Below, one piece after another: positions 52,494 through 61,873 of a DNA stretch of 64,000 bases. The DNA comes from Timaviella obliquedivisa GSE-PSE-MK23-08B (GTDB lineage Bacteria; Cyanobacteriota; Cyanobacteriia; Elainellales; Elainellaceae). The stretch is taken from NCBI GenBank assembly GCA_019358855.1, contig JAHHII010000012.1, positions 1 through 64,000 on the forward strand. The letters run 5' to 3'. The translations under genes and the position numbers were made by a program. The notes under the pieces are model-generated. The model worked only from the letters and a program-made list of their open reading frames with translations. It searched no databases and was not told the origin of the DNA. Each line of letters starts with the position of its first letter. Position 1 is the stretch's first letter.

Positions 52494-53345
52494 TTAAGAA
52501 ACTAAAGGAGCGATCGGCAAGTTCCAGGTTTTTAGACAAAACAGCCCTGAAACGCAGGTCATGTTGTACTGCAGTGGCGTAATCGTAATATAGTTCTGCC
52601 GAATTGCTTGCACATCAGTAGGAGCGTTCTTAAACCACTCCATGTCAGATTGCGGTGTTTTTAGCCCAGGTAGGGCTGTGGGGTCGAGGGCATGGTCAAA
52701 CACTTCTTCCAAAACCTCCCCAGCTAGCCAGTAGTAGGTTTTCCCCCTCGGATCAACTCGTTTCTCGAACTGGTCAAAATAGCGTCGCACGCCTTGGCGC
52801 GTCATCATCGCTCCCGCAATTTTATCGGGCGGAACCGGGGGAACGTTGACATTGAGGAGGGTTGGCTGGGGCAGAGGAGATTCGGCAAGACGCGCGACTA
52901 GCACTTGGGCAAAGTCGGCAGCGGGCTGAAAAGCTTGGTGGGTAAAGCTGGTAAGACTCAGGGCAATGCTAGGGATGCCTTCAATGACTCCTTCCATTGC
53001 TGCTGAGACGGTGCCGGAATAGAGGACATCAGTGCCCAAGTTAGCACCGTGATTGATGCCTGACAGTACCATATCGGGGGGGGCCTCAAGCAATGCGCCC
53101 AGAGCCAGTTTGATGCAATCGGCAGGAGTTCCCGAAGATGCCCAAGCTTTGATAGAGGGATGAAAGACGGATTCAACGAGTTCTGCCCGGATGGGGTCAT
53201 GAATAGTCAGCCCATGCCCAGTGGCTGAGCGTTCGCGATCGGGGCAAACAACCGTCACTTGGTGTCCTGCGGCTGCGAGGGTGTTGGCTAGGGTGCGAAT
53301 GCCGAGGGCGAACACGCCATCGTCGTTACTAATTAAAAGGTTCAT
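52494..53345 (-). CDS. surE: 5'/3'-nucleotidase SurE
   Basis: This 283-residue phosphatase acts on nucleoside monophosphates. The metal site 'ISNDDG' (5-10) and '[25 protein letters not shown]' (about 94-118) are present. The protein is longer than the E. coli enzyme (253), with about 20 C-terminal residues ('[17 protein letters not shown]') beyond the usual end at 'ITPLQYNMT'. That tail may result from loss of an earlier stop. It is divergent from pheS. Confidence 0.93.
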   Translation of the reverse strand: MNLLISNDDGVFALGIRTLANTLAAAGHQVTVVCPDRERSATGHGLTIHDPIRAELVESVFHPSIKAWASSGTPADCIKLALGALLEAPPDMVLSGINHGANLGTDVLYSGTVSAAMEGVIEGIPSIALSLTSFTHQAFQPAADFAQVLVARLAESPLPQPTLLNVNVPPVPPDKIAGAMMTRQGVRRYFDQFEKRVDPRGKTYYWLAGEVLEEVFDHALDPTALPGLKTPQSDMEWFKNAPTDVQAIRQNYITITPLQYNMTCVSGLFCLKTWNLPIAPLVS

Positions 53346-53435
53346 GGGTGGAGAGGAAATGGTCTTCGGTTGGGATCTTAACTGTAGACTGTTAGGGATA
53401 TCCTTAAAGTCTTACGTGACACCCCACTCCAGGCA

Positions 53436-54437
53436 ATGACTACACAGCTTAATGATCTTGAAACGCAATTGGTAGTGCTGAAACAAGAAGCGCAACGAGC
53501 GATCGCTACCACCACTACTCTCGACGACCTTGAGCAATTGCGCATCAAGTATTTGGGTAAAAAGGGCAGTTTGTCTCAAGTTTTGGGCGGCATGGGGCGG
53601 CTAGATGCTTCAGAGCGTCCTCGCATTGGTGCCTCTGCCAACGAGGTCAAAGAGATCATTCAGGCAGAACTTGATCAGAAGAAAGCCACACTGCGATCGG
53701 CACAAATCGAAGCCAAACTGCTCTCAGAAACCCTTGATGTCACAATGCCAGGGGTGTTTCATCCCCAAGGTCGTGCCCATCCGCTCACTAGCACCATCGA
53801 GCGAGCGCTAGATGTCTTTGTGGGTCTGGGTTACACGGTGGCAGAAGGACCCGAAATGGAGACAGATTACTATAATTTTGAGGCATTAAACACCCCTGCA
53901 GATCATCCCGCGCGCGATATGCAGGATACATTTTATCTCTCAGATGGTAATCTGTTGCGGACGCACACTTCTTCCGTGCAGATTCGCTACATGGAGAACA
54001 ACGAGCCGCCCATCCGGGTTGCTGCTCCAGGGCGCGTTTATCGTCGGGATACCGTTGATGCGACCCATTCGGCAGTGTTCCATCAAATTGAGATTTTGGC
54101 AGTGGATGAGGGGCTAACTTTTACTGATCTGCGCGGCACCATCAAGATTTTTTTAGAAGCAATGTTTGGGGACTTGCCGATTCGCTTTCGACCTAGCTTC
54201 TTTCCGTTCACCGAGCCTTCTGCTGAGGTCGATGTGCAGTGGCGAGGGCGCTGGCTGGAGGTTTTGGGCTGCGGCATGGTTGACCCAAACGTACTCAAAT
54301 CAGTTGGCTATGACCCAGAAATTTATACTGGGTTTGCGGCTGGCTTTGGAGTCGAACGGTTTGCTATGGTGCTGCACCAGATGGACGATATTCGTCGGTT
54401 ATATAACAGTGACCTGCGCTTCTTGCGGCAGTTTTAA
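53436..54437 (+). CDS. pheS: Phenylalanine-tRNA ligase alpha subunit
   Basis: This class II aminoacyl-tRNA synthetase subunit of 333 residues has an N-terminal coiled coil (about 1-90, tRNA-binding) and the catalytic domain with '[19 protein letters not shown]', motif 2 '[14 protein letters not shown]', '[12 protein letters not shown]', and motif 3 '[22 protein letters not shown]'. '[16 protein letters not shown]' binds Phe. pheT is not in this window. The intact length matches the bacterial family. Confidence 0.97.
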   Translation: MTTQLNDLETQLVVLKQEAQRAIATTTTLDDLEQLRIKYLGKKGSLSQVLGGMGRLDASERPRIGASANEVKEIIQAELDQKKATLRSAQIEAKLLSETLDVTMPGVFHPQGRAHPLTSTIERALDVFVGLGYTVAEGPEMETDYYNFEALNTPADHPARDMQDTFYLSDGNLLRTHTSSVQIRYMENNEPPIRVAAPGRVYRRDTVDATHSAVFHQIEILAVDEGLTFTDLRGTIKIFLEAMFGDLPIRFRPSFFPFTEPSAEVDVQWRGRWLEVLGCGMVDPNVLKSVGYDPEIYTGFAAGFGVERFAMVLHQMDDIRRLYNSDLRFLRQF

Positions 54438-54456
54438 GAAAGTTGGCGTGGCAGTT

Positions 54457-54942
54457 CTAGGAAAGCTGGCTTTGATATTCGGGCTTAAGAATGGAGAAAA
54501 TGGCGAAGGACTCGAAGTGCTCGCCTTTTTTAACGCACTCTCTCAGGATTCCCTCTAACCGAAAGCCCACCGATTCATAAACGTGCCACGCCCGATGATT
54601 GTAATCTTTGACATCTAACCAAAGGCGATGGGTATTCCAGTCTTCAAAAGCGAGTTTCTGTAGAAGCTTCAGAGTTGCTTTGCCATAGCCCTTGCCTTTT
54701 TGGGTGATAACCAGGCGCTGAATACAGAGGACTTGATTCGGATCGGTGAGCCCATAAAGAATTGTGTATCCAATCGCGCCCTCAGCTTCGATGATGAAGT
54801 GAAGGGCATCGGGGTCGGCGATCGCTTCTTCATGCTGTTGGCGTGTCCATTGAGAAACAAAATCTCGGTTATCGGAATGGTTCTCAGCGGCTAGGACAAA
54901 ATCGAGATCTTCAGATGTAGTGGGGCGGAGAACACTTGACAT
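54457..54942 (-). CDS. GNAT-family N-acetyltransferase (RimJ/RimL-like)
   Basis: This 161-residue acetyltransferase has 'LRPTTSEDLDFVLAAENH' at the start, the acetyl-CoA loop 'QKGKGYGKATLKLLQKLAF' (about 81-99, Q-x-x-G-x-G-type), and 'NHRAWHVYESVGFRLEGILRE' (about 114-134), which is the RimJ/RimL signature. It probably acts on an amine of a protein or antibiotic-like molecule. It converges on pheS with 19 bases between stops and lies upstream of no partner gene. Confidence 0.87.
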   Translation of the reverse strand: MSSVLRPTTSEDLDFVLAAENHSDNRDFVSQWTRQQHEEAIADPDALHFIIEAEGAIGYTILYGLTDPNQVLCIQRLVITQKGKGYGKATLKLLQKLAFEDWNTHRLWLDVKDYNHRAWHVYESVGFRLEGILRECVKKGEHFESFAIFSILKPEYQSQLS

Positions 54943-54963
54943 AATGATAGATAAGGAGCAAAG

Positions 54964-56190
54964 CTATTCTACGACGACGGGATGAAAAGCGCGCTCAACA
55001 AATCGATCGCCCACCATAAAGCGAGGCTGCGAAGGATGTATCCGTGCCACGACCTCATAATTAATCGTTCCCATCCATCCTGCCAACTGTTCCGCAGTAA
55101 TCTGTTCCTCACCGTCTGCACCTAAGAGGGTCGCAACAGTGCCAACTTCAACATTAGGGATATGGGTAACATCGACCATAAACATGTTCATGCAAATGCG
55201 TCCTCTAATGGGCGATCGCGTTCCATTGATCAACACGTAACCCAAATTAGAGAGGCGGCGATCGTAGCCTTCGTGATAGCCCAGGGGCAAAACTGCAATC
55301 CGCATGGGATAAGTCGCCCGGAAGGTGCGCCCGTAGCTAACATATCCACCTACAGGCACCTCTTTAACTTGAACAACCCGCGATCGCCAGGATAGAACAG
55401 GCTGAAGGTTAGGCACAAAACCATCGCCTTCAGCTGCAGAAACCTGTAGAACCTTAGCATAAGTCTCTTTAGAAGGCCAGAGTCCATACGCTGCCAACCC
55501 GACCCGCACCAAAGAAGCATGGGTTTGGTTCCATAAAATAGTGGCGGCAGAGTTAGCAGAATGCACCATAGGCACTTCGAACCCAGCTTCTTTGAACAGA
55601 TGATGAGCCTCTTGCAATTGCGCCAGTTGTTCCATAGCAAAGCGGTGATCGGTGGTATCTTCAATATCAGCATAGTGAGTTGCAATGCCTTCTAGCTCAA
55701 TGCCTTCTAGCTGATTAACGAGTTGCGCCAGTTTAAGTGCATCTTTTGCCTGTAAGCCCTGCCGATGGGTGCCTGTCTCAATTTTGAGGTGAACGGGGAC
55801 AGGATGCCCTATCTCTTGTCCAGCCTTTGCCAAAGCCAGCGCTACATCTGCATCGTAAAGCACAACTCTGGCACGGGTGGCTGCTACCAAGGGCGCTTGA
55901 GCCTTAGAAACATTCCCACAGATGTAGATGGGCGCTTCAAGATCTGCCTCTCGGAGGTGAACGGCTTCATAAGCAAAGTTGACAATGAGCCAGTCTGCAC
56001 CTGCTGCAATGAACTCACGGGCACAAGCCGCCATACCATGCCCAAACCCATTGCTTTTGACGACAATGCCTAGCTTAACCTGACGACCCACTCGTTGGCG
56101 TAGAAGCTGGATGTTCGCTTGGATGGCGTGCCTAGAGATTTCACACCAAGAGGATTCTGTAGGGATGGTTTGGGAAAATTCTAGAGACAT
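54964..56190 (-). CDS. alr: Alanine racemase
   Basis: This 408-residue PLP enzyme makes D-Ala for peptidoglycan. The PLP Lys is Lys45 in 'GIVVKSNGFGHGMAA', where most racemases have K-A-N-A-Y-G-H-G; the Tyr at position 5 of this motif is Phe here. The catalytic Tyr of the second base is kept ('GGYVSYGRTFRA'), as are 'RIGTHRQG'-like 'IETGTHRQGL' and 'NMFMVDVTHIP'. ATG 56190 fits; the frame is open to 56295. It is divergent from a peptidoglycan-binding protein gene. Confidence 0.92.
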   Translation of the reverse strand: MSLEFSQTIPTESSWCEISRHAIQANIQLLRQRVGRQVKLGIVVKSNGFGHGMAACAREFIAAGADWLIVNFAYEAVHLREADLEAPIYICGNVSKAQAPLVAATRARVVLYDADVALALAKAGQEIGHPVPVHLKIETGTHRQGLQAKDALKLAQLVNQLEGIELEGIATHYADIEDTTDHRFAMEQLAQLQEAHHLFKEAGFEVPMVHSANSAATILWNQTHASLVRVGLAAYGLWPSKETYAKVLQVSAAEGDGFVPNLQPVLSWRSRVVQVKEVPVGGYVSYGRTFRATYPMRIAVLPLGYHEGYDRRLSNLGYVLINGTRSPIRGRICMNMFMVDVTHIPNVEVGTVATLLGADGEEQITAEQLAGWMGTINYEVVARIHPSQPRFMVGDRFVERAFHPVVVE

Positions 56191-56311
56191 GGAGAATTGC
56201 TCTTGAGTGATAATACTGCTATGTTTTCTCAGCGCTTTACAGCTAACCCGTGTAGAAAATTCCTTTGAGGATTTCTTTGGGTTGAAGCTATTCAAAAAGG
56301 AGACTCAAAAA

Positions 56312-56839
56312 ATGTCAAGTTTTATTTGGAAAGGTTTTTTGGCGATCGCTGTCATTATCCCTACGCTAGCGATCGGCTTTCCGGCTCTAGCCAATCTGCG
56401 GTTAGGCGACAGAGGCGAGGATGTTAGGGATTTGCAGGAAAGATTAAACATTAGCGCAGACGGAATCTACGGTCAGGATACAAAAGACGCTGTTTTGCTG
56501 TATCAAGCCGAGCAGGGTTTAACACGCGATGGTATTGCGGGCGAAGAGACGCTGAGGTCACTAGGGCTAAATCCCAATAGTCGTGGGGAGGTCTTTCTCG
56601 GCGCTCCTGGCTCTGAGAGTGAATCAGACGGGCCTTATCGAGTCGTCATTCCAGGCGATGATGAGGATAGGTTAGCGCGTGCCCGTCAGGTGGTTGGCGA
56701 TGCGTTCATATCCTCAGACTCTCGGCGAGGAGACTATATTGACGCTGGCGGATACACCACTCGCGCTGATGCAGACGATGTTGCCCGTCAACTGCAAGAT
56801 CGAGACCTGGATGCCCGTGTTGATTTTAGGAGAAATTAG
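56312..56839 (+). CDS. Exported peptidoglycan-binding domain protein with SPOR-like end
   Basis: This 175-residue protein has a signal sequence ('FLAIAVIIPTLAIGFPALA', about 8-26), a peptidoglycan-binding type 1 domain ('LRLGDRGEDVRDLQERLNI' to 'GIAGEETLRSLGL', about 28-86) and a C-terminal segment ('PYRVVIPGDDEDRLARARQV' to 'AGGYTTRADADDVARQLQDR') like a SPOR domain, which binds denuded glycan. No hydrolase domain is present. It faces alr, which makes D-Ala for the same polymer. AAGGAG lies 10 bases before the ATG. Confidence 0.85.
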   Translation: MSSFIWKGFLAIAVIIPTLAIGFPALANLRLGDRGEDVRDLQERLNISADGIYGQDTKDAVLLYQAEQGLTRDGIAGEETLRSLGLNPNSRGEVFLGAPGSESESDGPYRVVIPGDDEDRLARARQVVGDAFISSDSRRGDYIDAGGYTTRADADDVARQLQDRDLDARVDFRRN

Positions 56840-57939
56840 TTGAGAAGATTGGATATTCCAAAAAACTCGCAGGCGGCATCTCTAACCATTAATGCTGTTG
56901 CGGGAGAAAGTAAAACGCCGTTGCGGTAGTGCCCAGTTGCTAAGAAAACATTGCCGTAGCCTGACATCGGCTCAATGATGGGAGCGGGGCGATTGTGGGG
57001 ACGAGGACGTAACCCTGCCCAGGTTTGCAGGATGGTGCTATGGGCAAGAGCAGGATAGAGAGCGATCGCGCCTTCCAAAACTTTTTGAAGCAATCCCTCC
57101 TCTGCTACTAATTCTCCTGCTGGGTCGGGAAACTCTACAGTCGCTCCAATCCAATACTCACCTTGTCCAAGAGGCACGATATGAATATCGTTTCCATTAA
57201 TGGCAGGGTGGAATGGGGGAGTCGATTGGCTAATTTTTAGGCGCAAGGCCTGTCCTAACACAGGAAGAATTTCAAGGGGCTGAGCGGCTGCGTGGGTTAG
57301 AGCAGTCGAGCCTAGCCCAGATGAAACAACGATCCAATCGGCAGAAATGCTTCCTATTTGAGTTTGTACTTGCCGACAAATCGGTGCGCCTTCTAAACTT
57401 TCTACTTTTGTATTGAACCGGAAAGTAACGCCATTTTTCTGCGCTGCCGCAACCAGGGCAAGGGTAAGAGCAGCAGGGTCAATTTGCAGATCTTGAGGGG
57501 AGTAGATGGCTCCAGTTAGGTGGAGAGGGTTGAGATATGGACAAACGGCGTTTAGCTCTGCCTCATTCCATCGTTCTAGGCACCAGCCTTGAGCATGGCG
57601 AGTTTCTATCAACGTTTCCCACCGAAACCAATCCTCTCCAGCAAAGCAGAGGCGGAGGATACCTTGTGGATTCCAAGGAATTTTTTGCCCGTTCACCACC
57701 TCTAACTCAGGAATTAGGGTGGCATAGCGGCGAATGCTGGTCTGTCGCAAGTTCCAAGCTCTGCCTTTGACTTTTTGGCTGATAATGCCCATGAGAACGC
57801 CCAAGGCGTCTCCAGTTGCGCCTTGGGCGGGAAGGGATTGGTCGAGGACAGTGATGGCAAAATTGGGAATACGACTAAGTTCGTAGGCGATCGCGGCTCC
57901 CACTATGCCACACCCAATCACCACAATGTTCCGGCTCAT
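56836..57939 (-). CDS. FAD-dependent amine/D-amino-acid oxidase family protein
   Basis: This 367-residue oxidoreductase has the dinucleotide fold 'VIGCGIVGAAIAYELS' (7-22) and the late FAD block 'GYGNVFLATGHYRNGVLLSPATALMV' typical of the DAO/glycine oxidase (ThiO) group. ThiO supplies the glycine imine for thiamine synthesis; thi genes are not adjacent, so this role is only possible. It overlaps the convergent peptidoglycan-binding gene by 4 bases at the stop codons. Confidence 0.85.
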   Translation of the reverse strand: MSRNIVVIGCGIVGAAIAYELSRIPNFAITVLDQSLPAQGATGDALGVLMGIISQKVKGRAWNLRQTSIRRYATLIPELEVVNGQKIPWNPQGILRLCFAGEDWFRWETLIETRHAQGWCLERWNEAELNAVCPYLNPLHLTGAIYSPQDLQIDPAALTLALVAAAQKNGVTFRFNTKVESLEGAPICRQVQTQIGSISADWIVVSSGLGSTALTHAAAQPLEILPVLGQALRLKISQSTPPFHPAINGNDIHIVPLGQGEYWIGATVEFPDPAGELVAEEGLLQKVLEGAIALYPALAHSTILQTWAGLRPRPHNRPAPIIEPMSGYGNVFLATGHYRNGVLLSPATALMVRDAACEFFGISNLLN

Positions 57940-57954
57940 GCTTTGGGGCTCATT

Positions 57955-58404
57955 CTAAGAGGCTGAGGGCAGATATTTCAGATAAACCTCAAAGTCTTGT
58001 ATCGCAGCATTGTAGTTCTTTAGCGCTTTAGAAGGATCACGCTCGGTCGCGGCTTCATCAATTTCATTGAGATGTCCAAACACGTCTTTAGCAGCAGCTA
58101 AAGCAGCAGTTTGAGTTTTTTCGGGGGCAAGCTTACGAGCTAAGCCCGCCATTTTAGTGCGAAGTTCGCCCAAATCGCCATGAATAAAAGAGCTAACTTC
58201 TGTCCAGTCTTCGGCTTGCACCTTCGCAGGGAGTTCAAGGAGGCGATCGCGCAGGGTATCAACGCCTGCTTTGTAGACTTGAATTTGCTCAAGTTGAGCA
58301 TCGCTATACAAAGGCCCTTTTGCCACAGGAGCGCCACTACAGCTCACCAAGAAAACAGTAATTGCCGCCAAGGCAAGAGCCAGAATAGACCTAAAACGAA
58401 ACAT
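57955..58404 (-). CDS. psbQ: Photosystem II lipoprotein PsbQ (CyanoQ)
   Basis: This 149-residue lumenal subunit stabilises the oxygen-evolving complex. It has a lipoprotein signal with Cys22 in 'VFLVSCSGAP', so it is lipid-anchored on the lumen side. The mature part is a four-helix bundle pattern ('AQLEQIQVYKAGVDTLRDRLLEL', 'LAPEKTQTAALAAAKDVFGHLNEID', 'KALKNYNAAIQDFEVYLKYLP'), as in CyanoQ. It starts 50 to 100 bases after nothing of known relation. Confidence 0.93.
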   Translation of the reverse strand: MFRFRSILALALAAITVFLVSCSGAPVAKGPLYSDAQLEQIQVYKAGVDTLRDRLLELPAKVQAEDWTEVSSFIHGDLGELRTKMAGLARKLAPEKTQTAALAAAKDVFGHLNEIDEAATERDPSKALKNYNAAIQDFEVYLKYLPSAS

Positions 58405-58536
58405 AAGCAGGGTTAAGGGCTAGAAGGACAAAATTTTGAAATCATCAGCGGATGACTCCTTAGATATTATCCCGTTTAGGGTGTGGTGGAGATAAGGGAG
58501 CCAGGTAGATTCAGAGCTTGGCTAGACCGTAGCTGT

Positions 58537-58564
58537 ATTCATGGAGCAGAATTCATGGAGCAGA
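58537..58564 (+). repeat. 14-bp tandem duplication over the lepB stop codon
   Basis: ATTCATGGAGCAGA is present twice in direct succession. The first codons of the left-hand copy on the minus strand lie just behind the stop of the 203-residue signal peptidase gene, whose stop is in the right-hand copy. Confidence 0.9.
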
Positions 58565-59164
58565 AGGAGACAGGTAGGATTCTTGATGATCGATGCCGCC
58601 GATGCGGGGGAGAGGCCAAAACCGGAATGCTGCCCGCCCAATCAGGTTTTGGCGAGGGACATAGCCCCAAAAATGGCTGTCGTAGCTGTTGTTACGGTTG
58701 TCGCCTAGAACGAGATAGGAGTCCTCAGGAACAGTTTCAGGGCCCCATCGATAGTTAGGCTTGGCGGCAATATAGTCTTCAAGCAAGGGCTGATTGTTAA
58801 TAAAAACCTTTCCTTCTTTAACTTCTACTCGATCGCCAGGTAAGCCAATGACCCGTTTAATAAAAGCGTCCTTCTGTAACTCTGGGTTTTGTTGCTTAAG
58901 GCGATCGGGGGGCCAAAACACCACAATATCGCCCCGATTAGGAGGATGGAATAGGTAGCTCAACTTTTCAACCATGAGGCGATCGTTCACCTCCAGAGTC
59001 GGCATCATGGATTCAGAAGGAATATAGCGAGGTTCGGCAACAAACTGCCGAATGCCAAAAGCCAAAAGTAAGCTGATCCCTAAGGTCTTTGCAGCTTCGA
59101 GCCAGGAGTTTTCGGTCTTTTGACGAGAGGAGCGATCCGATTGTTCAGACACATCAAGGCTCAT
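58553..59164 (-). CDS. lepB: Type I signal peptidase (copy 1)
   Basis: This 203-residue membrane protease removes signal peptides on the outer face of plasma or thylakoid membrane. The catalytic Ser52 is in '[11 protein letters not shown]' and Lys103 in '[12 protein letters not shown]'. '[15 protein letters not shown]' is the conserved last box. One N-terminal membrane helix. It is a tandem duplicate of the gene just upstream, with 72 bases between them, and both keep all catalytic residues. Confidence 0.94.
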   Translation of the reverse strand: MSLDVSEQSDRSSRQKTENSWLEAAKTLGISLLLAFGIRQFVAEPRYIPSESMMPTLEVNDRLMVEKLSYLFHPPNRGDIVVFWPPDRLKQQNPELQKDAFIKRVIGLPGDRVEVKEGKVFINNQPLLEDYIAAKPNYRWGPETVPEDSYLVLGDNRNNSYDSHFWGYVPRQNLIGRAAFRFWPLPRIGGIDHQESYLSPSAP

Positions 59165-59236
59165 AAATTCATGAAGAAATGGATTTTGCAGAATTGCTAT
59201 CCCAGGGTGTTACTGGAGTTATTCTTCTAAGTTGAC

Positions 59237-59920
59237 CTACGGAGCCAGTGAACTGCTCGGTTTATCTAAGCTAGTAGACTGTTCAGTCTGACCCAGGGTT
59301 TCGTGGTCAACGTTGCCGATCCGGGTTGGGGGCCAGAATCGGAATGCCGCGCGCCCAATAATGTTTTGACGAGGAACATAGCCCCAGAAGTGACTATCGT
59401 AGCTATTGTTGCGGTTATCGCCCAAGACTAAATAGGAGTTGTCAGGGACGATTTCAGGGCCCCATTCATACTCTGGCTCAGCCTCAATATATTGTTCCTG
59501 CAAAGGCTGATCGTTGATGTAAACCTTTCCTGCTCTCACTTCTACCTTTTCTCCCGGCAAGCCAATCAGGCGTTTAATGAAGGCATCTTTGAGTTTGGGC
59601 TGTTGCTGTCTCAGGCGATCGTTGGGCCAAAACACGATGATGTCTTCCCGTTGGGGCGGCTGAACCAGATAGCTTAGCTTTTCGATGATGAGGCGATCGT
59701 TGATCTCTAAAGTCGGCACCATAGACTCGGAGGGAATATATCGTGCTTCAGCAACAAATTGCCGAATTCCCAGTGCCAGGAAAAGGCTAAGTCCGATTGT
59801 TTTTAAAGCTTCTACCCAAGAATTTTCATCTTTTTGATGAGGCGAAGGTTTTGTAGAGGATTGATCCTCATTAGGAACAGGCGGCAGAGAATTGTCGTTA
59901 GGTTCGGAGTGATTTGACAT
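59237..59920 (-). CDS. lepB: Type I signal peptidase (copy 2)
   Basis: This 227-residue paralogue has Ser66 ('[11 protein letters not shown]'), Lys116 ('[12 protein letters not shown]') and the same end box. It differs from copy 1 mainly in longer N- and C-terminal tails (Ser/Pro/Glu-rich starts; '[15 protein letters not shown]' at the end). Many cyanobacteria have two LepB enzymes with different roles, one for photosynthetic proteins. The first gene in the pair; both probably share one transcript. Confidence 0.94.
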   Translation of the reverse strand: MSNHSEPNDNSLPPVPNEDQSSTKPSPHQKDENSWVEALKTIGLSLFLALGIRQFVAEARYIPSESMVPTLEINDRLIIEKLSYLVQPPQREDIIVFWPNDRLRQQQPKLKDAFIKRLIGLPGEKVEVRAGKVYINDQPLQEQYIEAEPEYEWGPEIVPDNSYLVLGDNRNNSYDSHFWGYVPRQNIIGRAAFRFWPPTRIGNVDHETLGQTEQSTSLDKPSSSLAP

Positions 59921-60127
59921 AGGTTACTTGAAACGATTCAGTTCCAGTCGAAAAACCCAGAACGGGACGACCAGTTTAACGTAAATAAGCTAGAACAATT
60001 TGTTGATGCGCCCTTTAGAGATACGCCACCTAGCTCTAACATAATAGAGGTTTATCCAAAGTGCAGACGTTTAATCTGTACAGCCCTCTCTTGATCAACT
60101 TACCTTCTACCTTTTACTTTTTTCCCT

Positions 60128-61468
60128 ATGACTGTTCCTCACTTACTGATTCGTCATGCCCGCATCTTGTGCCCCAATGGCGAATTCCTACTGGGCGATG
60201 TTCAGATCAACGGACAAAAAATTACTCAGGTTGCACCCGCGATCGCGCTACAACCTGGAGCCATAGAGATTGACGCACAAGGTTTGACTTTGTTGCCGGG
60301 AGTGATCGATCCGCAGGTGCATTTTCGGGAACCTGGGCTGGAGTACAAGGAAGACTTGTTTACCGCGAGTTGTGCCTGCGCTAAAGGCGGGGTCACGTCT
60401 TTTTTAGAAATGCCCAATACGAAGCCTTTGACCACAACTCAGGCTGCGTTAGATGACAAACTTCAGCGTGCTGCTTCTAAGTGTCTGGTCAACTATGGTT
60501 TCTTCATTGGGGCGACAGCAGAGCATTTGCCCGACCTGTTAGAAGCTCATCCGACCCCTGGCATCAAAGTTTTTATGGGTTCGATGCATGGGGCGTTGTT
60601 GGTGGATCAGGAGTCTGCATTAGAACAAATTTTTGCGGAAGGGCAGCGTCTGATTGCGGTTCATGCCGAAGACCAAGCTCGCATCCGCGATCGCCGTACT
60701 CAATTTGCCAACCAAACCGACCCCGCTGTCCATTCTCAAATTCAAGATAACCAAGCTGCCCTCCTAGCCACTCAACTCGCGCTTAAGCTCTCAAGGCGTT
60801 ACCAGCGACGGCTGCATATCCTCCACATGTCAACCGCCGAGGAGGCAAATTTGCTGCGCCAAGATAAGCCTGCTTGGGTCACTGCCGAAGTCACGCCGCA
60901 GCACTTATTACTTAACACCGATGCTTACCGAACCATCGGCGGATTGGCTCAAATGAACCCGCCCTTGCGATCGCCCCACGATAACGAAGTCCTTTGGCAA
61001 GCCCTAAAAGACGGCGTGATTGACTTTATTGCCACTGATCACGCGCCCCACACGCTAGAAGAGAAATCTCAGCCCTACCCCAATACGCCTTCAGGAATGC
61101 CCGGAGTAGAGACTTCTTTGCCCCTCATGCTGACCCAGGCAATGCAGGGAAAATGCACGATCGCTCAAGTTTCTCGCTGGATGTCTACGGCAGTCGCCCA
61201 GGCTTACCAAATTCCTAAAAAGGGGGCGATCGCTGCGGGATATGATGCTGACTTAGTTCTAGTTGATCTAGAAACCTATCGTCCTGTGCTTCGGGAAGAG
61301 CTACAGACTAAATGCGGCTGGAGTCCTTTTGAAGGTTGGAACCTCACCGGATTTCCAGTCATTACCTTTGTGGGAGGTCAAGTTGTGTACGATCGCGGTA
61401 CCCTTCATACCGAAGTCCGCGGACGAGCACTGACATTTGAGACTACTGATGAGAGGGATAACTCCTAG
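60128..61468 (+). CDS. pyrC: Dihydroorotase
   Basis: This 446-residue zinc amidohydrolase forms dihydroorotate in pyrimidine synthesis. The metal motif is 'DPQVHFREPG' (61-70). 'EHLPDLLEAHPTPGIKVFMGS', 'HILHMSTAEE' and 'ATDHAPHTLEEK' (the catalytic Asp) are the further signature blocks. The size and the HFREPG motif are those of type I enzymes. It ends with a 4-base overlap with the opposite small gene. Confidence 0.94.
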   Translation: MTVPHLLIRHARILCPNGEFLLGDVQINGQKITQVAPAIALQPGAIEIDAQGLTLLPGVIDPQVHFREPGLEYKEDLFTASCACAKGGVTSFLEMPNTKPLTTTQAALDDKLQRAASKCLVNYGFFIGATAEHLPDLLEAHPTPGIKVFMGSMHGALLVDQESALEQIFAEGQRLIAVHAEDQARIRDRRTQFANQTDPAVHSQIQDNQAALLATQLALKLSRRYQRRLHILHMSTAEEANLLRQDKPAWVTAEVTPQHLLLNTDAYRTIGGLAQMNPPLRSPHDNEVLWQALKDGVIDFIATDHAPHTLEEKSQPYPNTPSGMPGVETSLPLMLTQAMQGKCTIAQVSRWMSTAVAQAYQIPKKGAIAAGYDADLVLVDLETYRPVLREELQTKCGWSPFEGWNLTGFPVITFVGGQVVYDRGTLHTEVRGRALTFETTDERDNS

Positions 61469-61758
61469 CGCCTTACCAGCAGCGCTGTCCAAATTGTTGA
61501 TGCGTCATAATGTTCAATGATTTCAACCTGATACCGAGTTGAGCCAGTCTCGTCTTTCAGCAAAATGTAGTCATGGCAGTGAACTCCATCCCGGTCTGCC
61601 GTCATGTAAATTTTGTGGTTCTCCTCAGCAGGACTCAAAAAGTAATGCCAGCCCAGAACCTGCTGAGTGTAGTTATGAGTTTTCTCTGGGCGCTGTCTTT
61701 TCACTCCAAAGCCCAAAAAAATAAAAGTAAGCGCGAAACTAACAATACTAATATCCAT
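61465..61758 (-). CDS. Small protein of unknown function with N-terminal membrane helix
   Basis: I do not recognise a family. The 97-residue product has a hydrophobic start ('ISIVSFALTFIFLGFGV', about 3-19) and a soluble part 'QQVLGWHYFLSPAEENHKIYMTADRDGVHCHDYILL' rich in Tyr, His and acidic residues, with a predicted beta-sheet pattern ('STRYQVEIIEHYDASTIWTALLV'). Its stop codon overlaps that of pyrC (CTAG shared), so transcripts run into each other. It may be translated, but I have no family support. Confidence 0.6.
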   Translation of the reverse strand: MDISIVSFALTFIFLGFGVKRQRPEKTHNYTQQVLGWHYFLSPAEENHKIYMTADRDGVHCHDYILLKDETGSTRYQVEIIEHYDASTIWTALLVRR

Positions 61759-61873
61759 AGAACTCTATGAAGTTTCAACACTTACTAATCTGAGTCCTTA
61801 TCTAGACTTTAGACTAACGCTATGTTACCTGAACTTACCCGAACTTATATGTGGCTATAGAGACTAATATGGC

